From positions 92,985 to 156,984 of the forward strand of contig AZLU01000001.1 in assembly GCA_002224055.1 (NCBI GenBank): a stretch of 64,000 bases of DNA, given 5' to 3'. Positions 47,279 to 58,739 of the stretch are shown here, one piece after another; within the stretch, counting starts at the first letter, position 1; every line of letters begins with the position of its first letter. The translations under genes and the position numbers were made by a program. This DNA comes from Pezizomycotina sp. ARF18. Taxonomy: Eukaryota > Ascomycota. The notes under the pieces are model-generated. The model saw only the letters and a program-made list of their open reading frames with translations, searched no databases and was not told where the DNA came from.

Positions 47279-47829
47279 AATCGCTATTTCCGGAGGTGCA
47301 ACTATGTGCCTTTTGTAACAACGCTTGGCCCTCGCGTGTAGGATAGTAGTCTCGAGAGCTCTATAGGGAGTTACTAGTACTGGATGTTCACGGCGATAAG
47401 GAGATATATGTGAGAAGGTTTCGTATGGATTGATCAGCTCTTGAAGGGACTCAAGATTAAACTTGGGGAAATAATGTACATATATGAAATTTGTATCATA
47501 TAACGGCAAACATACAATAAATATTATTAGATTTTGGTAGTGACTAGCTTGATTAATATCAGGGTATTGATGATAAGATCAAAAATCTAAAATGAGATTT
47601 CTTCCCAGGGCACAGAACTGCTGCTACCAAGCTTATATTGTGAATTATAAGGCATCGGAGCGAACAGCCTCTCAGCCTCTGCCTCGAAAGCTCGAAACGG
47701 AGCGGCAGCGCCGAAAGCATCTTGAGCGGGCAGCGATTGTCAAAGTGATACTTCATGTCCACTGGCTGGGTTTGTTCGACTGGGGCGGTTGTCCAAACGG
47801 ACTAATAGGTGGCGGTAGATCGGAGACTG
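47279..47829. other. Intergenic stretch
   Basis: No gene seen. Confidence 0.5.
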
Positions 47830-49066
47830 CTATGAGTTCCAGCTGCCGCAAGACCATAGGACACATGCTATCATCGTGCCGTAGTTGAATACCTTGCATG
47901 AGCTTCTGGAAATCCTCGACGCTGGAGGTCCAGTCCTTAGGCCTAACTTGCCGGTTGCGTAGCCCCAGACCCGGAGTCCCTTCAGGGCGCGCGCGAATGA
48001 GCCGTATGCTAGATCAGCGCAGTTGTCGAACGACATTTCTTCATGCTGTGGTTCTAGAAAGGCCATGGCGAGGTCGGCTATCCCGTGCTTTCCAGGCCCC
48101 ATGATGTCTTCGCAGAATTTAAAGGTTCGCTCAAAACAGTCGTCTCTGTCGGAGAGAGATATGATTCTATAGCCGTTAATTTGTCGCAGAGCCATTGAAG
48201 GTGCCGCTCCCGATTTTCCAGAATACAATCTTACGGACCCATTTCAGTTAGCAAAGAAACTGCAAAAAAAAGCCGAGTGAGACTCAAGACGAAGAAATTG
48301 TAAAACATCGGATACCGTACGTACCGATGTATTTCTGAGGTACATAGTCTATATTTACCACGGATCCAGCGCGGCTATATTCAACTTTTTCCTTCGATCC
48401 TCCGGTGCCATGATAATGAGTCACCTTCAACGTTTGTGCATCTCATCTCCCAGAGCTTGGACCTTATCGTCTGAACCGAAAGTCTCAGCTATGAAAAACC
48501 AGTTTTCATATCCCATATCATGCTCAAGCGACACCGAATTAAAGAACTTTCGATCCACCGCTGTATAGATCCTTGCAACGCCACCGCGCAATCGTACTTG
48601 CTACATACTATCGCCAGCGATAGCAGTTGCTCAAACGAAACGGACGTAGGGATCTTGTCCTGCCTATGATGCGCCCCCCATAGGATAACAAAAAGCGCCG
48701 ACGCGTTATCTTCGTTCAGCGTTACGACATCTTGCTTTGTATCACCCGATTCGCTTTCGACAAGACTACTCATGGAGAGCTCTTATCGAGCATGCGCGAC
48801 CATACCGGCGATACTGCTTTCAAAGCGCCCGCGAAGACTAAGGTATTGACTTGTATGTTTCGTTCGGAGTCGTTGATTTGTAGCATGAGATCACCATCGG
48901 TAACGACATCATAACAACGCACGCGTAAGGGTTTCGTTTCAGGAGAGGTCAGCGCTCCTTCATCGTCAGGCAAATCCTTAGAAGTTTTGAGACTCAGCGC
49001 ACCGAGATCCGGCGTCTCGCTTTCATCGACAGTGGGTATCTCCGTTGTCATTGAAGATGATATCAA
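47830..49066 (-). CDS. BTB/POZ domain protein (frameshifted)
   Basis: The N-terminal 70 residues are acidic and disordered (MISSSMTTEIPTVDESETPD). The BTB fold follows: VTDGDLMLQINDSERNIQVN, LVFAGALKAVSPVWSRML, then in the next frame ESGDTKQDVVTLNEDNASAL, FVILWGAHHRQDKIPTSVSF and QLLSLAIVCSKYDCAVAL. This arrangement (a GD-x-L strand, a substrate strand, the ILWGAHH helix and KYDC) is typical of fungal BTB proteins. The frame change near 48,773 fits one lost C after SSP. The C-terminal part (NWFFIAETFGSDDKVQALGD, then CADLAYGSFARALKGLRVWG) is spread over two frames with a probable intron around 48,240-48,370. BTB proteins dimerise and often recruit Cul3 ligases or act in transcription; the partner is unknown. 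Confidence 0.7.
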
Positions 49067-49564
49067 TACGTAAATTTGACCTGGATGCGAAAATTCAGTT
49101 CACCACTGGGAGCGGGGTAAAATATCGGCAAGGCTTGAACCTTTTGGCCTAAGTATGTAGCTACAGAACAGATACTTGACGTTAATGTGAACTCGTGAAG
49201 GAAGGCAGCCGTAGAGAATCTTCTCGCAATATTTAGATGGCGATACTCATGTACTCACGGGAGCTGGGGATTGGCGTGGGGTACTCTGCGAACACGATCT
49301 GTTCACGAAAACAAAACCTTGGTGGGGCAAGGAAAAACGAATCGCGTGCCTAAGGATTCGCACTCACGTGACGTATGTCCAAGGTCACGTGATCTGATGC
49401 TGACAAAGCAATCCTATTGCTGTTTTAGGTTAGCTCGAATTTGTGTCGAGACTTTAAGCTTTTAAATTTATTTAGAAATAACGCGCCTGCCAATGCAATC
49501 CTTAATCCCTTTTTCATTATCATCACGATCACGATCACGAGAATACTAGCTAGCCGATACGATC
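49067..49564. other. Intergenic stretch between divergent genes
   Basis: Shared upstream region of the minus-strand BTB gene and the plus-strand zinc-finger gene. No gene seen. Confidence 0.6.
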
Positions 49565-51062
49565 ATGATGGCAGCTCCATCTCCAGCTTCATCGACGCCG
49601 CCAGCGGGACGCAGCACCGGCAGACTGCCCGTACAGCACCCAGGCTGTTTTCCGTTTCGCTCTGCCGGGCCAGCCAAGAGCTCAAGGAGGACCTAACACT
49701 GGAGTGCCCAGCTGGCCGCCGCCATCGGTAGAACATGATGGAACGGCTTGGGCGGCGAGCAAACTGAACCACCCAGCTGTTCCTGAGTATCGCGCCCTGG
49801 TTCTTCCGCCAGTTCATCCTCCCCCAGTTCATCCACTGCCTTCTCACGGAGCTGTCCCACCGCAACAACATCGAGCAGGCCTGACTAGGATGGCTTACGC
49901 CGGACCAGCTCATCCTTTCCGGGGCCACGGAGCGCAATTTCATCCTTCGGCTTCTCATCCTCCTTCGGCAACGGCTCAGACTGCAGCCATGCAAAAGAAT
50001 ACAGCAGCACCAACGCAGCAAGCGCCAACAGAGCCGAAGATATGCTCGTAAGTTCATCATGGCTGACCACCTTACCACTTCATATTTTTCTCGCTTTATT
50101 AACAGGGTTCATGCTTTACTATAGGAACTGCGGCAGCGGCAACAGTCACCGCGGAGGCCAGAACCCGGTAGATAAGAATTACCAATGTCGCGCGTGTCTG
50201 AGTTACTACCATCGGACGAAAAGGGATCGCCCCTTAGCTCTCGAGAAGGAAAGATCGAAGAACGCTAAGATACTAGCTAAGATGCCGCTGCCGAACAACC
50301 TCAAGTTCACCACAAGGTGCGTGCCGTGCGCTTGGACAGGCAGAGCGGTATGCTATTCAAGTTCCAAATCCTGAATCTCTTCTGCGTTCTAAATTTTTTT
50401 CTCGCTGACGGGGAACTCAGTGCGACAAGGGATTACCGTGCACAATGTGCGTTAAAAAAAGGAAGGAATACGAGAAGGAGTGGGAGTGTTACTACGACCC
50501 CATGTTTCACAAAACTGAAGCTGGCGCGGTGCCGGAGATGTACAGGGACCCAAGCGCAGGCCGCGGAAGTCGCTGGGAGTGGTGAATACCACTACAACCC
50601 AGGATTCAGAGAGCTCTGCTACGAATGACAATGGCGAGTCGAAGAAGAGAAAACGCCATTCGATGCCGGCGCCTCGATCGACTACAATAGGAAATGAAGA
50701 GATGAAAGATGCCGGCGTGGGTAAGGAAAAGAAAGCGGAGGGTGGGAAGGTAGACAGATCGGGTGCCTCAAAGAGCAACTATTCTAGCGTTGGGGCGCTC
50801 GCTGCTGCACTGAAGGAAGACGTCGAAGCCGTTCAAGGTATCATGGATATGTGCGACGACGGTGATCCACTTGGCGAGTGGGCGCGGGGACGTCTCCAAC
50901 ATTTGGGCAAACTCCTAAAAGGTGAGGAGTTGAGGTTTTATAGCAAAGCAGAAGATATGATCAAGGCATCAGACCTTAGCAGCGGCTTGAAGGCAATATT
51001 GGTCGCTGCAAAATCTGGAAGGGTGTTTGGGGGAACGAGATTGGAGAGACGAAGGCGATTGA
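49565..51062 (+). CDS. GATA-like plus Zn2Cys6-like family protein
   Basis: Exon 1 49,565-50,047 is proline- and alanine-rich and changes frame near 49,700. Intron 1 (GTAAGT...CTATAG) splits the first knuckle in phase 2. Exon 2 (50,125-50,347) gives a canonical GATA-spaced finger, C-S-N-C then 18 residues then CRACLSYYHRTKRDRP. Its end plus exon 3 give CVPCAWTGRA joined in phase 0 to CDKGLPCTMCVKKRKEYEKE then WEC, six cysteines arranged like a Zn2Cys6 cluster in place of the second GATA-like finger of its relatives. The C-terminus has NYSSVGALAAALKEDVEAVQ and, in a shifted frame, LQNLEGCLGERDWRDEGD ending at 51,062. It is the most complete finger architecture of the family. Nuclear DNA binding is inferred. 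Confidence 0.65.
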
Positions 51063-51446
51063 ACGCCTTAGGACGTTCAAGATTGACAATTTTGTTCCAT
51101 GAAGCGCTTGTTTTTATTATGATTCTACGTCTCGTTGTCACTAAAGGCAAGATATTAGATAGCGTTCATGATTTTATACCTTCAGCAATGGTGTTTTATC
51201 ATTCTGATGTACGATGATGTTTTAAGACCCACATTGATCGTGTGTAGGCGCTCGCGACACGATGTCTACGCAGTCCTTCGATTTCACGCCGAATATCCTA
51301 GAAAATACTCCGATGAGCCCAAAAGATTGTTCGGAACTTGGCATACATAATATGAACGAGAAGCCCCGTTCCGATCTTTAGCTCATACCCGTCTGCTGCC
51401 GTGGATCTCCTATTGGAGTATCCAAAAGTAATTGCTTGTTATCCTA
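51063..51446. other. Intergenic stretch
   Basis: 3' region between convergent genes; no gene seen. Confidence 0.6.
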
Positions 51447-52110
51447 TTACCGCGGTTTTGCTACGTCGGCCACATACAGCCCAACTGTCTCCAATTTTGG
51501 GATGCCGCCCAGCACATTCATGAGGATATCAATGGAAAGGGACTTCCACTCGTCCCTCGCCTTCTGAACACTACTAGACTCTTCATTTTTAGGTCTGTTT
51601 GAAAGCTCTGAGTCTAAGTATACGTGGATCGCTAGTTTCTTTAGTCCTTCGAAGTCGAACGCGCGGCAACCGTCCTCATTAACCGTGGTCGGCGGCAGGC
51701 TCCAGCGACGAAACCGCTCAAGCTTGGTAACACGATGCCATGCTATATCAGAATAAATCAGCAATTTCAGCTCCCGGAGATTGTTTCTGGTACTAGGCAT
51801 AACAGTATTCCAGAACATGCCAGCCATCTCTTCGAGTTGCCCCGGCGGTACGAGTTCCACTTCCCGAAACCTTGAAGTTCAAGGACTTGCAAGTTCGTCG
51901 AAGTCCCCGGCGAGCCCAGGTATTCTAACAAGTCATCGCTGAGGGCACCGGTGCAGATTGTTTCCAGGGAGGTACCGGTCTTACTCAAGGCGTGCCACAT
52001 CTCCACTTTGCCCTGTCAATGGGCTCGGTTAACACGTAGGTCCATTGGAACGAAACATTACTCTGCAGGATAACTTCAAGTTCGGTAAAGCCGGCAGTAT
52101 AATATCATAA
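51447..52110 (-). CDS. F-box/LRR-like protein, C-terminal fragment
   Basis: Leucine-rich segments in the style of fungal F-box proteins: TELEVILQSNVSFQWTYVL, then LETICTGALSDDLLEYLGS, TNLQVLELQGF, NNLRELKLLIYSDIAWHRV and GLKKLAIHVYLDSELS, then GGIPKLETVGLYVADVAKPR. The first parts lie in different frames joined near 52,005 and 51,860. No F-box itself was found upstream, so this is probably a 5'-truncated gene. In complete relatives the repeats select substrates for SCF ubiquitin ligases. Confidence 0.5.
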
Positions 52111-52723
52111 AAATACCTATGTAGTCTCTCACTGTTTCATGGTCAGGTTTTAAGGAGATTTTTGTATTCTTCGTATAAAATCTTATTTTAGCTTGGATTT
52201 AGACACCCCCTTTGCTGTATAGTGTCTGCTTCGGGCCTGTAATCTTGCATCGAAGTTAGACGTAAATTGTGTAACTTATACGTCATTCGAAGGCAACGCC
52301 TAAAAAAAAAAAAAAAAAGGAAAATTGTGAAGAAGGGAAATAAGTTCAATTGGATTACGAGTCATGAGCTTTAGATAGGAAAATTAGCTCTCGATCGGCC
52401 TGAAACCGACATGTGCCTTCATCTTCCAACTTCGATGTCCTATGTGTCTTAGACACTTGGCAAATAAGCAAGACGTACGCAAATAAGCAAGACGTACGTT
52501 ACAACACATTATATAGTCCGAAGTCTAGAGCTGCCATATCCTGTGAACCCGGGCAATGTCTTAGTAGGGCGCGAGTATGAAGTTGCTACAAAAATTTAGC
52601 AGTGCTCCTTCAACTATCGCTGGTCTTTACCAGCATAACCTTCCTGGATCGCATCATCGCTGTGCAAAGGCGGAATTAAAACACATTTCGCCAATATCCT
52701 ACTATCGCCAGGAGAACAGAAGC
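52111..52723. other. Intergenic stretch
   Basis: A16 run near 52,303-52,318 and a 20-bp tandem duplication containing AAATAAGCAAGACGTACG at 52,460-52,499. No gene seen. Confidence 0.6.
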
Positions 52724-53896
52724 TATGAAATATATATTAGTCACGCTCTTCTCCCTGCTCTCCTTGCCGTTATGTATGACCCCTTGGGAGGCGCGAATAG
52801 CGCAAATCTTCGTCAAACTCTGGAAGATTGACCGATGGAGCAAAAGAAAATATTGGGCCCAAAGCAAGCCGCCCGGTACGTCCTCGGTCGATTGAACTTG
52901 ATGAAACGGCAGAAGCTTCTTAATCTCTACGATCCCGTGCCTAAATTCACAGCGCAGGATACTATTTACGCCGTAAAGCGCGGTAAAATCGTCTCGGGCA
53001 TCGTTTTCCTCGCAAGGAATCCGTGCCGGTGCAAACCCTCTTGCTACGGAAGATGATATTAGGAAGTTAGAAGAGAATCTGGCGTCATAGATGGCACACT
53101 GTTACACTACGCTGCCTTAGCGCTAGGCTCGAAAGGGGTATCCCGTCGATAACGAACATGTGTGTATGTGTCGGCCAGGCGAAGAAGTCATTGGCTCTTG
53201 GTTTGAAGACCGCTCCGCCACCAGTTGGAGGACGATGGCATCCACCTCCGTTTAACCCGGATCTGTTCTTACGCGCGGTTATTAAACATGGACCTGATAA
53301 TAAGTGGTGGAAGGAATACTACGCCCGTCTTTCAAGAGATATAGACGAATTACATCAAAAAGGCGATCTCGACCCTTCCCGACTACGCCGTACCATCGAA
53401 CGTGCGAGCAACGAGCATTAGGTAAAAGAGCAGCTACTGAAGAGGATCCGTAAGCGACTTGGAGAGGTATTGAGCGCCGGCCTGGACTATCCCAATATTG
53501 CATTGCCCCAAGCAGTTGGGTTGGATCCTTTCATGTGACCGAAGGGGTATCAACCACCGGCTCCGAGCGGCCGCTGTGGCAGACGAGAATAAAGGGCCTT
53601 ACCAAGCTCCGAAAATAAAATCAAAGGGATAGACGGGAGAAGCGGAATTTACAAAGCACTGGAGAGGATTCTTGAAAGCGGGAGGACTAAAGAAAACCTA
53701 GGGAAGACGATATCCATGACCCAACCAAAACTAGGGTTGGCAACAGTGAAGGACTCGGAAACTTGTTTGAAATTGAGCAACCTCATGGAAAGGAAGCGTC
53801 TGAGGCACAGACTGGTGGTCGAGGGGAGATGAATAACAGAATGGACGAAGGAGAAATGGATGACACAAGGCCGGGAAAGCGAGTGAAATCCAATTG
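52724..53896 (+). pseudogene. Secreted protein paralogue A (broken)
   Basis: Starts MKYILVTLFSLLSLPLCM, a signal peptide. The body matches the next gene in order: LGPKQAARYVLGRLNLMKRQ then KLLNLYDPVPKFTAQD (compare LEKRSEIINMYSPLPDH), AVIKHGPDNKWWKEYYARL (compare VREQHSNRWWLKNFYNN), LSAGLDYPNIALPQAV, and an acidic tail RMDEGEMDDTRPGKRVKSN. The blocks are in several frames, with about four breaks. It lacks the repeated serine/proline segment of its paralogue. Function unknown. Confidence 0.5.
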
Positions 53897-54464
53897 AAGA
53901 AGTATGCCGGTAATTGTACTGTTCCACGGTAGATAGCGGGATCACCAGTGTGATATCAGAAGATTCTTTAGCTCGCACAGGAAATAAGCTAGCGTTACGA
54001 GTATACTAGAGATTATATATTAGATGTTTATTTACAAGTGACATTAACGCAGACGAAACACTCGAGTGATAATTTTTACCGCGCTTCTTTACACCGAGCG
54101 CCGTTGAGAAGGAAGATTAAAATAAGAGAGCCATGGATTTAACAGTTCTCGAGCTCTAGTTGAGCAGTTTCCAATTCTCAAATGAGACTTGTTTCATATG
54201 AAATTTTCACTATTCTTGTTACACGGGATGTAATTTTGACATGAGGTCCTACAGCTGTCTCACACAATGTGGCTCACAATAAACGGAACGAAAAGGATTT
54301 CTCGCGGGAATTCGGAACTTACTCAAAATCACTCATGCAGAAGACTCTAATCAATGATATTAGCTTAAATTGCGAGCCATTCCCATGATCGTTCTAAGGC
54401 TCACTTGATCCTTATCTATCCGTATCTTAGTCGCACCGATCATTACCGTTATAACAAAGGAACC

Positions 54465-56236
54465 ATGTTGAACTTCAAATACGTCGGCGTGCTGCTATTG
54501 ACAACGCTGATAAGCGTTGCAACGGCGGCTTATACCCGTACCGAGCTCACCAAGCAACTTCAATATTTCGATAGGATTTTTAAACTACAGGGTGATAAGG
54601 CCGTTATCCTGACGGGTCAGGAAGTCTGGGACTTGAAGATCAACTATGAACTCGAGAAGCGGTCGGAAATTATCAATATGTATTCCCCCTTGCCAGATCA
54701 CCCGAAGAGTCACAACTACAAAATGGCCCTGGCGGACCTAGAGAAAGACGCGATAAAACGCGTCGAAAAAGGCGGATTCCATTTGGATATACAGTTCTTG
54801 GCGAAGCCGCGCCGGCCCAGCACATGTCGCGGCGTACAGAATCTGGATATCGTTACAGGAGTTGAAGGACGCTTGGGGCAGACTAGCCGACTGGGAGAAC
54901 TACTTCACGAATCCGGAACGAAATGCGTGGTTTCAGCCATTAGAGCGGGAGCGCAGACTCATGGACGAGCTCAAAAATCCGTGAACTCGACCCTCAAGGG
55001 TTACCCTTCTGCGGCGAATTCCTTCCCCAAATTGGAGGACCTGATAGGCCGAGGCTCGACTCCCCTCGAGCCCAGAAAATCCCTGGAGTCGACACTCAAG
55101 GATTACCCTTCCACGGCAAATTCTGTGCCCAACTTGAAGCTGAGAGGCCGAGGCTCGACCCCCCTCGAGCTAACTTGCGAGAGGGTCATGATGGTCATTC
55201 CCGCCCTAAAGAAATGGTTCCATGATTGGACGCCCGATAGCGTCGAAGTCCCTGTCCCATGATAGACGCGTACCTGCGCGTAAGGGTGCGTGAACAACAT
55301 AGCAATCGATGGTGGCTGAAGAATTTCTACAATAATGTTATCGAGGAAGGATCAAAAGACCTTGAATTGTTCCAGAGCTTGGAACCAGTGAAACAATTCT
55401 TCCTCAACGAGTATGTTCCCGAAAAAGGAGAGGACGTGGATCTAACCGCCGCCATCATGCGTATCCTGGACCCATATTACATCCAGGAGGGCTCCTGCTG
55501 TGCTTGAAGTACAGGTTTCATGAGTTGTTCAACAGCGGTACGCATACGACAGAGACCTGTACCCAAACCTATTCAACTCCGGACAACATCCGGAGCCATT
55601 CCATGATTGTGGAAGAAGATGGACGGCGTTCGTCCGGCGACGCAGAGGAGAGCGAAGAGCTCGAAGAACTGGAGGCTTTGTTAACTGGACTTGAGATTAG
55701 ACAAACCGAGGGCTCGCACCGAAGCTACAAGAGCTCCAAACAGCGGTTCAAGCAGAGCACCAGATTGGTGTTAATGCTGCACTGGAAAATGCTCTGGGCT
55801 CAAAACGCGGCTCCTGGCAAGCCGCTGGGAAGAGAAACTCGAACAGGGCGCAGCCACCAAGAGTATCAGAAAAGCCCCAGGATGAGGCTCACGCGATAAT
55901 AGCCATGGAGGAGGCGATGGAGACGGAATGATGATTGAGGACGAAGGGGGCAAGAGAAATGGCAATTCAAATGCCGGCAATCAAGACAACATGGTAAATG
56001 AGGATTTCGAAGAAGACCTCGGAGAAAATAATGTTTCCAAAAATGAAGATCATGCAGACGAGGCTTCCTATTCTGTTCTAACATCAATGGCAAACGGCCT
56101 GCTCGAGCTACGAGGAACGAGCCGGCGAGGGACACGACGTGAAAGCCTCATGGAACTTGGAAAGGAACCCCGGAAAAAAATTATTCTGATTCTCTTATTC
56201 ACAACCCCTCCTACAAATTTCCTAGCATATATTTGA
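54465..56236 (+). CDS. Secreted protein paralogue B with internal tandem repeat
   Basis: The first 266 residues are in one frame from MLNFKYVGVLLLTTLISVAT (signal peptide, probably cleaved after TAA). Then come a charged helical region (LEKRSEIINMYSPLPDHPKS), a duplicated segment (STLKGYPSAANSFPKL / STLKDYPSTANSVPNL, each followed by RGRGSTPLE) and, in later frames, YLRVRVREQHSNRWWLKNFY, QFFLNEYVPEKGEDVDLTAA, DRDLYPNLFNSGQHPEP and an acidic tail EEDLGENNVSKNEDHADEA. About four breaks. If read as one product it would be near 590 residues. An upstream in-frame ATG (54,405) would bury the signal peptide, so 54,465 is preferred. Family unknown. Confidence 0.5.
54980..55172 (+). repeat. Two-copy direct repeat within secreted gene B
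   Basis: Copies of about 90 bp at 54,984-55,070 and 55,090-55,168 (each beginning GTCGAC/TCGACC and containing CTCAAGG, TTACCCTTC and GAGGCTCGAC) encode the duplicated STLK...RGSTPLE segment. Confidence 0.75.
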
Positions 56237-57216
56237 ATAAGAAGCACTGGAATATAGAAAGCGATATAAACTCTTCGCATTCTCCAAATCTTGAGCGTTC
56301 ATTAATATTGAAAATATTTGTGCCGAGCTGCGGGATAGGTTTGAACTCCTTGGGCCCTAGAGCTCACTGGCTTCATAGTGAACACTCTCAAGGCTCCGAT
56401 CGAGCTCGTACGTTCGGAGTATTTCCGCCCCAATTGATACACATAGTAAACTCCTTAGCTTTCTTTTATGAATGATGAAGATTTCTGGACGTGTACCAGA
56501 AAATTTAACGTTAAACCCAGCGGAATTCGTCTCATTAGTATTTTCGTGCGTGGAGTAATGGAGTGTCTCCATAAGGGAATGAAAATCAACCACAATTCTA
56601 ACTTTCCTTCCGAAGAGAAACGTTTAATCTGGTAAAGAACCAAGTAATACGGTATGTCATGTATGCTATAGAGTTTAAATTGAAGTGGCCGTTTCTCGTT
56701 AATACTTACTTCGGTTCATCAGGGGTCTTTGGTGGCGTTTGTCCTCCATTAATGATCCGCTCCGCGAAAACATAATTTCTGAATATTGTTGGATCCTTCC
56801 TACTAGTACGGTCGCAATTAAATTTTAGATACATGCCCCAACGTTTGAAGAGTGTCCATTGCCTCCCGGAGATCTAGTTTTCTTACTATCCTTTTTTAAG
56901 GAATTTATGCTTGTTGGAATTATTTGAACGACTCATCTGGTCTACCAAACTTGCTCAGTAGTGGAAAAAAGGACAGAAACGCACAGAAATGAAAATCCAC
57001 GAATTACAATCGAAAAGCAGGCATGATGCACTTAATCCTGGTTGATGGTAAGAAAACTGATGTTACATGCACCTGTCGGTAAGCTGGTGTACAAAACGTT
57101 CTATTCTGTTCTACAGTAATGGCCAAACCTGTTAAAACAGCATTGTTTTCTATAAATCTGTGTGCTCGGATAGTCCAGAGAGAGTACACCTGCCTTTAAT
57201 CTAATTTTTCTACAAT
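56237..57216. other. Intergenic stretch
   Basis: AT-rich; no gene seen. Confidence 0.55.
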
Positions 57217-57687
57217 TCATCTCCTAGGCCGGGCCCTTCTCCCTCCATGGCGAGAGCGGATCATATGAGCAAGCCTACGTTCGAGATTGCGCCTCATGTG
57301 TCTCCTATTGTGATCACACTGCCTCAGAGGTGCACAGATCATGGCGTTGTCAAGCCCTTGCGTGTACAAGTGCTTCAACATGCCACAGAAAACGTGGAAG
57401 AACTCGTCGAACTGGGTTCGCCGCCTGTCGTTCCACTGGCCTAGCTGCCGCTCGTAGAAGTTCCACCGGAATCAGTCCGTTGTTGCAATTGCGCGGGAAA
57501 GTTTCCTGGCTCGCCTCCGATTCTCCTCGTGCCACTCCGGCGTCATCACATCCGGCGTCGATTCCACCATGTTCTGCGCGTAGACTTTGGTCTCCCACCG
57601 CATCCTGCGACGATAGTAATCGATGCTCTAGTCACCCGCCCTGTCTTCGTCGTCGGTGAAGTCCATGATGTTTATATCAACCGACAT
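57217..57687 (-). pseudogene. Short unknown protein, two in-frame stops at likely Trp codons
   Basis: A single frame of 157 codons from MSVDINIMDFTDDEDRAGD to the final TGA. It reads SIDYYRRRMRWETKVYAQNM, ESTPDVMTPEWHEENRRRAR, FRWNFYERQLGQWNDRRR and HNRRHMRRNLERRLAHMI. It is interrupted by TAG (after AGD) and TGA (after TTD). The paralogue at 58.7-59.2 kb has tryptophan at the second site (LDWFRWN), so both stops fit TGG changed by G to A, the RIP mutation type. Highly charged, rich in R and E, no signal peptide. Function unknown. Confidence 0.6.
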
Positions 57688-58739
57688 TTTCAGCTACTTA
57701 ACCTTCTCTGTTGTATGATAGTCCGAATAATCTAAGACAGTCTTATAGTGAACTTCGTTCCGACGATATTATGGTAGAAAGTGTTATTTTGGAAGTTGAT
57801 TGGTAAATGTTAGTAGTACTGTGATAACACCTCTGTCCGTAGCCATCGAATGCCATATATATATGCCATCATGCACACCAGTATTCCGAGTTTTCTATAG
57901 TTGTGAACTACGAACCTGCAGTCTGATCAATCGGATGTCAAGTTTATATTCTTTTCTCTCTGAGCTCAACGCCCAATTTCCGTAGTATTGCTTGTTGTAA
58001 ATATCATAGTTCCGATTTGAAATCCCACATATACTTTATGTCACGTTGATAACAAAACGCTCGTTCGGAATTACTTCCAAACGCGTTAGAACTGCGAATC
58101 CTTTATGTGTATTAAGGGCTACTGGCAAATTTTTTGTAAGTGCATACAGGAAATAAACTCTCCAAAGTGTATATAAACTTTCGTGCCGCACAATTCACAC
58201 ACAGCAGCGCATATGCAATTGGCATTGCCACGGGAGATTATTTCCATGAGATACGTGCAAGTGCAACCATGCCAAAATTCTATCCCACGCAAAGGGTCCC
58301 TCCATCTGGTCTATCCACCTCGTATCCGTGGACGTAAGACCGTCGACCGAAGTGACTTAAATTATCGCTTTATAACGAGCCAATCCACTCACAGTATCTT
58401 GGAATCTGTCGATGTCATAACGTTAATACCGTACTCAGCATTGAGTTATATTGGATAATTTTTCGAGAACCTCCATCTTCCCACCTGACGATATGAAAAT
58501 GCGTTATCTTAACTACTCTCTCAATGAAAAGCCTGGCATGGCGAACGAACTTAGTATTTGAATACTAGCGAACGGTGAAGCACGTATAGGGTTTCATATG
58601 GGTGGGCGGAGGCCCAAGTCCATGTCAGCAAAATTTTATACATTCTGTTCTATGACGCACCACGGAACTTATAAGAATTTTAACAGTTCTCATCCATGGT
58701 CCTAGTTGGTTATATTAGCCAAAAAAAAAAAAATGCATG
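57688..58739. other. Intergenic stretch
   Basis: No gene seen. ORFs at 58,140-58,458 have no protein-like pattern. Confidence 0.5.

Noticed and set aside
49563-50078. 171-codon Arg/Ser/Trp-rich minus-strand ORF
   Set aside because: Antisense shadow of exon 1 of the zinc-finger gene at 49.6 kb.
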